Position numbers and translations under genes: made by a program. A stretch of 12,327 nt of DNA from Hydrogenophaga intermedia (GTDB taxonomy: Bacteria > Pseudomonadota > Gammaproteobacteria > Burkholderiales > Burkholderiaceae_C): assembly GCA_945869245.1 (NCBI GenBank), contig CAMBOY010000064.1, forward strand, positions 1 through 12,327. The letters are read 5' to 3'. Below the pieces are notes generated by a model, which was not told the origin of the DNA, did not search any database, and was given only the letters and a program-made list of their open reading frames with translations. Within the stretch, counting starts at the first letter, position 1, and the number at the start of each line of letters is the position of its first letter. This document shows, piece by piece, positions 1-7,856 of this stretch.

Positions 1-473
1 TTGGCAAGGCATTGGGTGGTGCGGCGGGTGGATTCACCGCCGCGCGGCGCGAGATCGTGGAGCTGCTGCGCCAGCGCTCGCGCCCGTATTTGTTTTCCAA
101 CACCGTGCCACCGGCGGTGGCGGCCGGCTCGCTCAAGGCGATTGAGCTGCTGAGCGCCAGCACCGAGCGGCGCGACCGGCTGGAAGCCAACGCGCAGCGT
201 TTTCGCGCCGCCATGTCGGGCCTGGGCTTTCGGTTGCTGGGCGATGGCCACGCCATCGTGCCGGTGTGGCTGGGTGACGCCCAGCTGGCGCAGCGCTTTT
301 CACAGCGGCTGCAGCAAGAGGGCGTGTTGGCGGTGGGCTTCTTCTATCCGGTGGTGCCGCAAGGGCAGGCGCGCATCCGGGTGCAGCTGTGTGCCGACCA
401 CATGCCCGAGCAGATCGATCGGGCGGTTGGCGTGTTTGGCGGGGTGGGGCGGGAGTTGGGGGTGGTGGGCTAA
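1..473 (+). CDS. kbl: 2-amino-3-ketobutyrate CoA ligase, C-terminal part (5' end outside window)
   Basis: This is a PLP-dependent alpha-oxoamine synthase. It cleaves 2-amino-3-ketobutyrate with CoA to glycine and acetyl-CoA, the second step of threonine breakdown after threonine dehydrogenase (Tdh). The visible frame opens with GKALGGAAGG, the family's PLP-lysine motif, so the probable Schiff-base lysine is the codon at 6-8. Further family signatures are RQRSRPYLFSNTVPPA, HAIVPVWLGDA and GFFYPVVPQGQARIR. About 157 residues of a normal protein of roughly 400 are present, and the stop is TAA at 471-473. The gene is intact as far as seen; only the N-terminal part is missing. The next gene converges on it, with 8 bp between the stops, so a partner tdh could only lie upstream, outside the window. 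The family call is firm. Related synthases (serine palmitoyltransferase, AONS, ALAS) are less likely given the close match to Kbl. Confidence 0.93.
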   Translation, partial: GKALGGAAGGFTAARREIVELLRQRSRPYLFSNTVPPAVAAGSLKAIELLSASTERRDRLEANAQRFRAAMSGLGFRLLGDGHAIVPVWLGDAQLAQRFSQRLQQEGVLAVGFFYPVVPQGQARIRVQLCADHMPEQIDRAVGVFGGVGRELGVVG

Positions 474-481
474 AACCCGTT

Positions 482-1408
482 TCACACGCCCAGCAGCGCG
501 CGCACCCGCACTTGTTCACGCTCCGAGAAATGGGTGGACAGCCAGCGCTCAAGCTCTTGCTGGCGCTGCAGCGCCGACAGCTCAGCCCGGCTGTGCAAAG
601 CGGCTTGTGTCTGCCGCACCGCGTCCAAGCGCTGCGTCCACGCCGACTCTTCGGCGTCCACCGCAGCCAAGCGCGCAGCGGCCTCGGCGCCCAGGGTGTG
701 CTCGCGCTGGGCCTGCCACCACTCGGCACTCACGCCGGTGGGTGGTGCTTGCCAGTGCGCCACCGGCGCGGTTTGGGGCCTTGACTGGTGCTCGGTCAGC
801 CGCTGCACCGTGGCGCTGAGCTGGGCTTCGTCGGCGGCAAAAAACGCGGTGGCCCAGTCGGCGCCCAGCATCTGGCGGCGCTGCGCCTGCTGCTCGCGCA
901 ACACCGCCAGCCATTGCTGCGGATCGCTCGCGTCTGGGCGGCTGGCCAGTGGCGCGTTGACCAAGGCCACATAGCGGTCCCACACCGCCATCACCTGGGC
1001 CGCGTCATGCCCCAAGTCGCGTTCGGCCAAGCTCTGCACCATAGCGCGCAATTCGGTGGCGTTCACTTCGCCCAGGGTGGTCATGAGCTGGTCAAAGCGT
1101 TGCCGCAACGCAAGGCTGGGGACCAAGCCTTGTGGCCCGATCTCACCCCAGTCGCCATCGAGGCTGGTGCCCCGCAGCGAACTCTGCGTGAACAGCCAGC
1201 TGTCCCATTGCTCTGCGCTGCGGCGCGTGGTGCCACTGATCCAGCCCGTGGCGCTCTCTAGCGCGGTGGCGGCTGCGTTGGCAGTGGCCGCGCTCACGGG
1301 TGTCGGTGCGTCGACCGACCGTTGGGCCACGGGTGCCGGGGAGGCCCACCACCACAGCGAGGCGCCCACCACCAGGCCTGCGCCCGCCACCCATGCCGCG
1401 CGTGCCAT
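482..1408 (-). CDS. Lipase-specific foldase (lipase chaperone, Lif family)
   Basis: This steric chaperone stays in the inner membrane and folds the partner lipase in the periplasm before type II secretion. The chosen ATG gives 308 residues, near the usual 310-350. Residues about 5-22 form one membrane anchor, followed by an Ala/Pro/Thr-rich linker to about residue 50. The foldase domain starts near SSLRGTSLDG (76-84). The family signature RxxFDY appears as R102-Q-R-F105-D106-Q107, so the tyrosine is replaced by glutamine. The Glu/Arg/Ala-rich helical remainder ends in HFSEREQVRVRALLGV, typical of Lif C-termini. The gene starts 2 bp after the lipase stop, so translation is probably coupled. 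A GTG two codons upstream (1412-1414) overlaps the lipase stop and is an alternative start. The frame continues further upstream, but only as a shadow of the lipase gene. Pairing with a family I lipase supports the call. Confidence 0.88.
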   Translation of the reverse strand: MARAAWVAGAGLVVGASLWWWASPAPVAQRSVDAPTPVSAATANAAATALESATGWISGTTRRSAEQWDSWLFTQSSLRGTSLDGDWGEIGPQGLVPSLALRQRFDQLMTTLGEVNATELRAMVQSLAERDLGHDAAQVMAVWDRYVALVNAPLASRPDASDPQQWLAVLREQQAQRRQMLGADWATAFFAADEAQLSATVQRLTEHQSRPQTAPVAHWQAPPTGVSAEWWQAQREHTLGAEAAARLAAVDAEESAWTQRLDAVRQTQAALHSRAELSALQRQQELERWLSTHFSEREQVRVRALLGV

Positions 1409-1410
1409 GG

Positions 1411-2385
1411 TCACAGCCCCAACAGTTTCAGCCGGTTGGCGTGCGAGCGGTAAAACGCCACGGGATCGGGTGTGCCCCAGCCGCGCATGCCAAAGGTCTG
1501 GTTCACCTGGTCCATGTGGTTCCAGGGATAGTCGTCGCGCAGCACCACACCCCAGCGCGATGAGCAGCGCTCCACCAGCCCGTCGTTGGCGCGTCCGCCA
1601 AACATGAGCGATGTCACGCCCAGCGCCGAGTCCGGATCGAACAGGTTGGTGACCACACCCGTGCCGCTGGCCGAGTAGTAGCGCACCCCGTTGACCATGG
1701 CAGCGCCCGAGCCACACGGGCTGCTTGGAGCGCCTTGAGGAAAGCGGCGGTTGAAATCGGTGGCGCCGGCGGTGCTGAGGGATCGCATCGCGCCTTCGGA
1801 GTTTTGGGGCGTTCTCACCCCGCCGCCGAGCACATCGATCAGACGGCCCAGCACATTCACCGCACCCGCCACCACCGACGTGGTGCCGGTGCCGTCCACC
1901 GCCCGCTGCACCGCATCGGCCACCGCCGACCCCTGTGCCGGGCTGCCCATGGTGAGCACCGAGGCCACCAGCTCTGGCGCCACGGCGGCCACGTAGCGCA
2001 CCGACTGTCCCCCGTGGCTGTGTCCGATCAAATGGAACTTCTGATGCCCATGGGCGGCCCGCAGGCGCCTGATCTCGCTCAGCAGCTGTTCGCCCCGCAC
2101 TTCGCTGGTGTTGGCCGCCGATACCTTGGTGGTGAAGACCACCGCACCATCGCGGCGCAGGGCCGAGGGCACACCGTAGAAGTAGTCGACGGGTCCGATC
2201 GAGTCAAAGCCGAACAGGCCATGCGCCAGCACGATGGGGTAGCGCGTCTGGGTGAATCCGCCGTTGCTAGGCGTGCTGGAGGTGCTGGGTGCGCCCCCCA
2301 TGGCGTAAGCGCCGGCGGTGATGATGGCGCACAGCGCGGCAGCGGCCGCTGCGCGAACAGGCTTGCGCCCCAAGATTTGGCTCAT
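1411..2385 (-). CDS. Secreted triacylglycerol lipase, family I.1/I.2 (foldase-dependent)
   Basis: This alpha/beta-hydrolase hydrolyses long-chain triacylglycerols outside the cell. It has 324 residues. The N-terminus carries basic residues, a hydrophobic run and AYA near residue 28, which is a Sec signal peptide. The mature enzyme starts with the oxyanion-hole motif YPIVLAHGLFGFD (49-61). The nucleophile elbow is GHSHGG, with Ser123. The likely acid is Asp268 in NDGLVERCSS, and the likely base is His290 in WNHMDQVNQ. Cys224 and Cys274 match the conserved disulfide of this subfamily. Asp292 and Gln296 sit where Burkholderia lipases bind structural calcium. The start has a good Shine-Dalgarno sequence (GAGGAG, about 8 nt upstream). 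The foldase gene follows directly. The enzyme is probably exported through type II secretion, whose genes are not in the window. Regulation is suggested by the operator-like palindrome at 2457-2470. Confidence 0.95.
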   Translation of the reverse strand: MSQILGRKPVRAAAAAALCAIITAGAYAMGGAPSTSSTPSNGGFTQTRYPIVLAHGLFGFDSIGPVDYFYGVPSALRRDGAVVFTTKVSAANTSEVRGEQLLSEIRRLRAAHGHQKFHLIGHSHGGQSVRYVAAVAPELVASVLTMGSPAQGSAVADAVQRAVDGTGTTSVVAGAVNVLGRLIDVLGGGVRTPQNSEGAMRSLSTAGATDFNRRFPQGAPSSPCGSGAAMVNGVRYYSASGTGVVTNLFDPDSALGVTSLMFGGRANDGLVERCSSRWGVVLRDDYPWNHMDQVNQTFGMRGWGTPDPVAFYRSHANRLKLLGL

Positions 2386-2450
2386 GTGTGTCTCCTCAGT
2401 GGTCGAAATACGCGGCCACCCCGCTGGTACGCGGATGTTCCGGTGGCCGC

Positions 2451-2479
2451 ATTAGAAACGAACGTTCGTTCTATTTCAC
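2451..2479 (-). promoter_or_regulatory. Predicted sigma70 promoter of the lipase-foldase operon
   Basis: Read on the minus strand, GTGAAA (2474-2479; 4 of 6 consensus bases) and TCTAAT (2451-2456; 5 of 6) are separated by exactly 17 nt. The predicted start of transcription is near 2444, giving a leader of about 58 nt before the lipase ATG. The A/T-rich block stands out in an otherwise GC-rich gap between sdaA and the lipase gene. No experimental support is available. Confidence 0.55.
2457..2470. promoter_or_regulatory. Perfect 14-bp palindrome AACGAACGTTCGTT, probable repressor operator
   Basis: The palindrome has seven matched positions on each side of its centre between 2463 and 2464. Allowing a one-base offset, the symmetry extends to TAGAA on one side and TTCTA on the other. 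It occupies the spacer between the predicted -35 and -10 boxes of the lipase promoter, where a bound dimer would block RNA polymerase. The size and the ACGAACGTTCGT type of core resemble TetR-family operators. The regulator's identity is unknown and none is encoded nearby. Confidence 0.55.
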
Positions 2480-2524
2480 TGGGGAAAACACGGGTACTTA
2501 CGCGCTATTTTTTGATGCAAACCG

Positions 2525-3991
<1,467 letters not shown>

Positions 3992-4018
3992 GAGCGGGCT
4001 CCTTGCAGGATGGACGAA

Positions 4019-5305
4019 TCAGGCTTGTGTCAGCGCCGCGCTGGTGCCCACGGCGACACGCTGGCCGGCCCAAGCGGTCACATGGCCGGCGAGCTGGTGC
4101 GCGGTGATGGCCGACAACGTCCAGCCCAGGTGGCCGTGCCCGGTGTTGTAGAACACATTGGCTTTTTTGCCCGCGCCCACGCGCGGCAGCATGTTGGGCA
4201 TCATGGGGCGCAGGCCGGCCCATGGCACCACCTGGCGGGTGCTCACACCGGGGAAACACTGGTTGACCCAGTCGACCAGCGGGCGGATGCGGTCGGCGCG
4301 GATGTTGAGGTTAAAGCCGTTGAACTCAGCGGTGCCGGCCACGCGGAAGCGGTCTACGCCAAGCCGGCTGGTGACCAGCTTGGTTTCGTCGTCGAGCAGA
4401 CTCACGTTGGGGGCGCTTTGCTGGCTCAGTTCGTCCAGCAGGTTCACCGTGATGGAGTAACCCTTCACCGGGTAGACATTGAGCCAGTCGCCCAGCTGCG
4501 CGCCAAAGCGGCGGCTGTGCACACCGGCGCACACCACCAGCGCGTCGCCTTCAATCACCTCGCCGTCTGCCAAGGTGACGCGGGCGCGCTCGCCGTCGCT
4601 GTGCAGCTGCGCCACATCGGCACCTAGGCGCAGGTGCACACCATGGCGTTCGCAGGCGCGCGCCAGGCCCACGGTGAATTTGTGGATGTCGCCGGTGCTG
4701 TCGCTCTCGGTGTAGAAGCCGCCGTAGTAGTCGCCCGCCAGTGTGGGCTCGATCGCGCGCATCTCCGTGGGCGTGACCGCGCGGCGCGGCAAGCCGCCTT
4801 CGGCCAACAACTGGCTGACCCGGGCCGCGTGGTCAAAGCCCTTTTGGTCGCGGTAAATGTGCAAGATGCCTTCTTGCTTCAAATCAAAGTCCACGCCTTC
4901 GGCGTGGGCCCAGTCGAACAGGTGCTGGCGCGCTGCCACCGCCAGGCGTGCGGTGGCCACTGTGTTGTCTTTGTATTTCGGGATGGACGCGATGAACTCG
5001 GCAAACCAGCTCAGCTTGTGCCAGCTCGGCTTGGGGTTGACCAAGAGTGGCGCATCGGGTTTGAGCATCCACTTGATGCCTTTGAGCAAGGTGCTCGGGT
5101 GGGTCCAGACCTCGGCGTTGGAGGCCGACAGTTGTCCGCCGTTGGCGAAGCTGGTCTCCATGGCGGGGTAACGGTTTTTTTCCAGCAGGGTCACGCGGTG
5201 GCCCTCACGGAACAAGGCGTAGGCGCTGGTGACGCCGGTGATGCCACCGCCGACCACGATGATGTGGCGCGACGAAGGAAAAGGGGAGCGGGGATTGGCG
5301 GTCAT
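4019..5305 (-). CDS. dadA: FAD-dependent D-amino-acid dehydrogenase (DadA family)
   Basis: This flavoenzyme oxidises D-amino acids (classically D-alanine) to 2-oxo acids and ammonia and passes electrons to the respiratory chain at the inner membrane. It has 428 residues, the usual family length. The N-terminal Rossmann motif is VVGGGITGVTSAYALFREG, with GxGxxG at G19, G21 and G24; E42 ends the second strand. It is followed by ETSFANGGQLSAS (50-62), PVKGYSITVNL (279-289) and a C-terminal FAD-binding stretch NTGHGHLGWTLS (387-398). The chosen ATG has GAAAGG upstream and leaves the Rossmann fold near the N-terminus. The frame extends further upstream, but only through the riboswitch. The tandem glycine riboswitch in its leader and the sdaA gene behind it suggest a role in glycine/serine disposal. 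Glycine or another small amino acid could therefore be a true substrate, because this family overlaps in sequence with glycine oxidase. That substrate is inference. Confidence 0.9.
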   Translation of the reverse strand: MTANPRSPFPSSRHIIVVGGGITGVTSAYALFREGHRVTLLEKNRYPAMETSFANGGQLSASNAEVWTHPSTLLKGIKWMLKPDAPLLVNPKPSWHKLSWFAEFIASIPKYKDNTVATARLAVAARQHLFDWAHAEGVDFDLKQEGILHIYRDQKGFDHAARVSQLLAEGGLPRRAVTPTEMRAIEPTLAGDYYGGFYTESDSTGDIHKFTVGLARACERHGVHLRLGADVAQLHSDGERARVTLADGEVIEGDALVVCAGVHSRRFGAQLGDWLNVYPVKGYSITVNLLDELSQQSAPNVSLLDDETKLVTSRLGVDRFRVAGTAEFNGFNLNIRADRIRPLVDWVNQCFPGVSTRQVVPWAGLRPMMPNMLPRVGAGKKANVFYNTGHGHLGWTLSAITAHQLAGHVTAWAGQRVAVGTSAALTQA

Positions 5306-5346
5306 GGAGCGGGCCTTTCGGGGTTCAAACGTCGATGGGGGTGACC

Positions 5347-5371
5347 GGCCCCACACACCGTGTGTGCGGCC
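5347..5371 (-). promoter_or_regulatory. Strong hairpin between riboswitch and dadA, possible expression platform
   Basis: On the minus strand, GGCCGCACACA and TGTGTGGGGCC pair at 10 of 11 positions around a 3-nt CGG loop. Flanking G5 and C5 runs could extend the stem. It starts 7 nt after the second aptamer's P1 stem and ends about 40 nt before the dadA start. There is no U-tract after it, so it is not a standard terminator. Its GGGGCC arm is complementary to GGCCC next to the dadA Shine-Dalgarno sequence. An alternative fold that hides or frees the ribosome site is therefore possible. The hairpin is seen directly; its function is inferred. Confidence 0.45.
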
Positions 5372-5378
5372 AGGCCCC

Positions 5379-5556
5379 CTCTGTTTGAAACCTGAGAGAT
5401 TCACGGGCCTTGGGCGGCCCGCTTGCTCCTGCGGTGGGCCGGGGGACGAATCCCGACCACTCTTCAGAGTTGTGTTGCGCTGATCGGTCCTTTTGCCTGA
5501 GAGTTTCCGGGGCGGTTGCTCCTTCGGCGCCTGCACGCAGCAGGTCTCTCCCGATC
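5379..5556 (-). ncRNA. Tandem glycine riboswitch (two aptamers) upstream of dadA-sdaA
   Basis: Two glycine aptamers are present on the minus strand. In aptamer 1 (5482-5556) the P1 stem is GATCGG with CCGATC. It also holds GGGAGAGACC, GCGCCGAAGGAGCAA and ACTCTCAGGCAAAAGGACC. In aptamer 2 (5379-5469) P1 is CTCTG with CAGAG. It contains CACCGCAGGAGCAAG and ATCTCTCAGG. The CCGAAGG-GCAA and CTCTCAGG blocks are hallmarks of the gcvT-type glycine riboswitch, and the two-aptamer layout with a short linker is the standard form. In this class glycine binding usually switches the downstream gene on. Here the downstream genes are dadA and sdaA rather than gcvT, and the leader begins only 14 nt after the stop of the preceding binding-protein gene. 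Confidence 0.93.
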
Positions 5557-5570
5557 AATGCGAAGAGCCC

Positions 5571-6563
5571 TTATTGTGCCTGCAGTTGGATCGACCTGGC
5601 AATGCTGCGGAATTGCGCAATGCCATCGGCATAAGCCTTGTCGGCTTCGGCCTGGGTCTGTGGTCGAGGCAGGATCTGGTTGTTGTTCTCCAGCGCTTGG
5701 CGCACCGCAGGATCGGCCAGGGTTTGGGTGATGGCCTTGTGCAGCGCCGCCACCACCGGCTCTGGGGTGTCGCGCTTGACGAAATAGCCGGTCCAAATGC
5801 GGAAGGTGAAGTCTTTGAGCCGTTTACTCTCGCTGATGGCGGGGTAGGCTTTGACGCTTTCCAGCCGTTCGTTGGTGAGCCTGGCCAGCACCTTCACGCG
5901 GCCGGTTTTGTGCATCTCATCGTATTTTTTGCCGTAGGGCGCCAGGAAAAAGTCGACCTGACCGGCCAGCAAATCTTGCTCTGCGGGTGCGGCGCCTTTG
6001 TAGGGCACATGCACCATGGGAATGTCGCTGACCTTCGACAGGTGTTCGCCCAGCAGGTGGTAGAAAGAGCCGGGGCCAACGCTGGCAAAGGTCAGCGGTC
6101 GGCCGGCTTGGGCCGACTTGCGGGCGAAGTCCAGAAACTCGTCCACACTGTTCACCGGCATGTCTTTGCGCACCAGAAAAGCGATCTGGGCGGTGGCGAT
6201 CATCTGCACCAGACGGAAGTCTTCGCTTTTGAACTTGACCGAGGCGATGGCCAGCGGTGCGAGGATCAGTTCGTTGGGCGAACCTTGGAATACCAGATGT
6301 CCGTCGCTGGGGCTGCTGAGCGCTTTTTGCGCGGCAATGGCACCGCTGGCGCCGCCTAAGTTTTCCACGATCACGGTTTGTCCCAACTGCTTGCTCAAGG
6401 ACTGGTTGACCGAGCGGGCGATCACGTCCGACAGGCCGCCGGCGGGATAGGGGACCATGAGCGACACCGGTTTGTTGGGGAAGGTCTGCGCCCAACCGAC
6501 GTTGGCCGCGCTGGTCAGAGCCACAGCGGCAGCGAGCACCGCGTGTTTGAGGGAAGTGATCAT
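5571..6563 (-). CDS. Bug/TctC-family periplasmic solute-binding protein
   Basis: This is a tripartite-tricarboxylate-transporter (TTT) type extracytoplasmic binding protein that captures small carboxylates in the periplasm. It has 330 residues. The signal peptide (residues 1-25, ending GWAQ) is followed by the family opening TFPNKPVSLMVPYPAGGLSDVIARSV (27-52). Next come VENLGGASGAIAAQK (66-80) and SPSDGHLVFQG (84-94), and then VHVPYKGAAPAEQDLLAGQVDFF. The start has an AGGAGA site 6-8 nt upstream. Two alternative in-frame starts further upstream overlap the M20 gene and would hide the signal peptide. The gene begins 16 bp after the M20 amidohydrolase stop, so they form an operon. No TctA or TctB membrane subunits are in the window. 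Such orphan Bug proteins are very common in Burkholderiales and their ligands cannot be read from sequence. The partner hydrolase hints at an acylated amino acid or its product. Confidence 0.92.
   Translation of the reverse strand: MITSLKHAVLAAAVALTSAANVGWAQTFPNKPVSLMVPYPAGGLSDVIARSVNQSLSKQLGQTVIVENLGGASGAIAAQKALSSPSDGHLVFQGSPNELILAPLAIASVKFKSEDFRLVQMIATAQIAFLVRKDMPVNSVDEFLDFARKSAQAGRPLTFASVGPGSFYHLLGEHLSKVSDIPMVHVPYKGAAPAEQDLLAGQVDFFLAPYGKKYDEMHKTGRVKVLARLTNERLESVKAYPAISESKRLKDFTFRIWTGYFVKRDTPEPVVAALHKAITQTLADPAVRQALENNNQILPRPQTQAEADKAYADGIAQFRSIARSIQLQAQ
5573..5602 (-). promoter_or_regulatory. Predicted promoter for the riboswitch-dadA-sdaA transcript
   Basis: On the minus strand, TTGCCA (5597-5602; 5 of 6) is followed after 18 nt by CACAAT (5573-5578; 4 of 6). 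The start of transcription would be near 5566, just ahead of the first aptamer stem. The boxes lie in the last codons of the binding-protein gene, with the -10 touching its TAA stop. Read-through from the upstream operon is an alternative source of transcript. Confidence 0.45.
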
Positions 6564-6579
6564 GGTTGTCTCCTGGGTT

Positions 6580-7752
6580 TTAGGGTTGGGGGGAAAGCAG
6601 CTCATGCACCAGCGCGATCCAGTAGCTCGCGCCGGTGCCGATGTTGTGGTCGTTGAAGTCGTAGGCTGGGTTGTGGACCATGCAGCCGCCGGGCTCGCCG
6701 TCGCTGCCGTTGCCAATAAAGAGGTAGCAGCCCGGCACCCGCTCTAGCATGAAGGCGAAGTCTTCGCTGCCGGTGAGCATGGGGCCCTGTGGGTTGATCT
6801 GGCTGGAAGGGAAGTGTTTGATGGCCACAGCCAGCGCTCGCTCGGTTTGCACCGGGTCGTTGACCAGCACCGCGTAGCCCGGGCGCCAGTCGATCTCGGC
6901 GCGCACACCAAAACTCTCGGCTTGAGCGCGGATCAGTGCGTGCAGCCGTTCGCGCACCGACACACGCACTTGTGGGTCGAGCGTGCGCACGCTGAGCTCA
7001 AGCCGGGCGCTGGCCGGGATGACGTTGTTGGCATTGCCTGCATGGATGGCGCCCACGGTGACCACCGCCGGCTGCAGCGGGTCCACATGGCGCGACACCA
7101 AGGTTTGCAGCGCCATCACGGTGGACGCGGCGGCCACCACCACATCGGTGGCCTTGTGGGGCATGGCGCCGTGCCCGCCATGACCGTGCAGGGTCACCGT
7201 CACATAGTCGGAAGACGCCATGGTCGGTCCACTGCGGAACACCAGCTGTCCCTGTGGGAAGCCGGGCATGTTGTGCATGGCAAAAATGGCGTCGCAGGGG
7301 AAGCGCTCGAACAGCCCGTCGTCCATCATCTTGAGCGCGCCGCCGCCGCCTTCCTCGGCCGGCTGAAACATCAGGTTGAGCGTGCCGCTCCACGCTTGTG
7401 AATGCGCCAACAGCTGGGCCGCTGCCAGCAGCATGGCGGTGTGGCCGTCATGGCCACAGGCGTGCATCAGGCCCGGGCGCTGACTGGCCCAGGCGGCGCC
7501 GGTGGCCTCGGTGATTGGCAGCGCGTCCATGTCGGCGCGCAGGCCAATGCGGGCGGTGCCCTCGCCACGCACCAGTTGGCCGACCACCCCGGTACCCCCC
7601 AGGCCGGTCGTCACCGCATAGCCCCAGCTGCGCAGCTTGTCGGCCACCAGCGCGCTGGTGCGGTGCTCCTCAAACGCCAGTTCGGGGTGCTGGTGGATGT
7701 CGCGCCGAAGGGCGATGAAGGCCTGCAGGGCGGTGTCGCTCAGACGTTCCAA
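6580..7752 (-). CDS. M20D-family amidohydrolase (hippurate hydrolase / N-acyl-amino-acid hydrolase type)
   Basis: This cytoplasmic metallo-amidohydrolase removes acyl groups from N-acylated amino acids such as hippurate. It has 390 residues, the family norm. The N-terminus LRRDIHQHPELAFEEHRTS matches the conserved opening. Likely metal ligands are Cys99 and His101 (HACGHDGH), a glutamate in QPAEEGGGGA (133-134), His160 (AMHNMPG) and His360 (VHNPAYDFND). The dimerisation domain lies roughly at 178-290. The start is TTG: it has GGAG at 7760-7763 with a 7-nt spacer, and the first in-frame Met is residue 75, beyond the conserved core. It is the first gene of an operon with the Bug binding protein, and a LysR gene diverges from it about 100 bp away. 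That arrangement points to induction by a specific imported substrate. Indole-acetyl-amino-acid or N-acetyl-diaminopimelate hydrolase activity is also possible within the family. Confidence 0.9.
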   Translation of the reverse strand: MERLSDTALQAFIALRRDIHQHPELAFEEHRTSALVADKLRSWGYAVTTGLGGTGVVGQLVRGEGTARIGLRADMDALPITEATGAAWASQRPGLMHACGHDGHTAMLLAAAQLLAHSQAWSGTLNLMFQPAEEGGGGALKMMDDGLFERFPCDAIFAMHNMPGFPQGQLVFRSGPTMASSDYVTVTLHGHGGHGAMPHKATDVVVAAASTVMALQTLVSRHVDPLQPAVVTVGAIHAGNANNVIPASARLELSVRTLDPQVRVSVRERLHALIRAQAESFGVRAEIDWRPGYAVLVNDPVQTERALAVAIKHFPSSQINPQGPMLTGSEDFAFMLERVPGCYLFIGNGSDGEPGGCMVHNPAYDFNDHNIGTGASYWIALVHELLSPQP

Positions 7753-7786
7753 AGTGCTTCTCCGGCGTTTGCGTTGATGAACTATG

Positions 7787-7856
7787 TTGCATGTTAGAAG
7801 TCGCTTTTGTTAAAGTCCAATGCATTGATCGGCAACAACCTATAACTTCTATGCAA
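7787..7856. promoter_or_regulatory. Inverted repeat in the divergent promoter region, probable LysR binding site
   Basis: The left arm reads TTGCAT-GTT-AGAAGT (7787-7801) and the right arm ACTTCT-ATGCAA (7845-7856). The right arm is the reverse complement of the left once the 3-nt GTT is removed, giving 12 matched positions, with 43 bp between the arms. The right arm covers the first ATG of the LysR gene; the left arm overlaps a weak predicted promoter for the hydrolase operon. Such placement would suit self-repression and control of the divergent operon. Confidence 0.4.
7791..7820 (-). promoter_or_regulatory. Weak candidate promoter for the M20-Bug operon
   Basis: On the minus strand TTGGAC (7815-7820) and TAACAT (7791-7796) are 18 nt apart, matching consensus at 3 and 4 of 6 positions. 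The -10 box is the middle of the left inverted-repeat arm. A weak match is expected for an activator-dependent LysR target, but chance cannot be excluded. Confidence 0.28.

Noticed and set aside
474..481. Terminator between the convergent ends of kbl and the foldase gene
   Set aside because: Only 8 bp separate the stops and no hairpin with a T-tract is visible. The 21-bp gap between the LysR and gcvP ends (8754-8774) is the same.
1409..1717. N-terminal extension of the foldase to 1717
   Set aside because: The extra 103 residues overlap the lipase gene completely and would hide the membrane anchor. The start at 1408, next to the lipase stop, fits the family.
5347..5371. Intrinsic terminator before dadA
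   Set aside because: The hairpin is strong but followed by mixed GC-rich sequence with no U-tract, so I list it as a possible expression platform instead.
5306..5536. N-terminal extension of dadA to 5536
   Set aside because: It would be translated from the riboswitch aptamers and places 77 unrelated residues before the Rossmann fold. The ATG at 5305 has a ribosome site.
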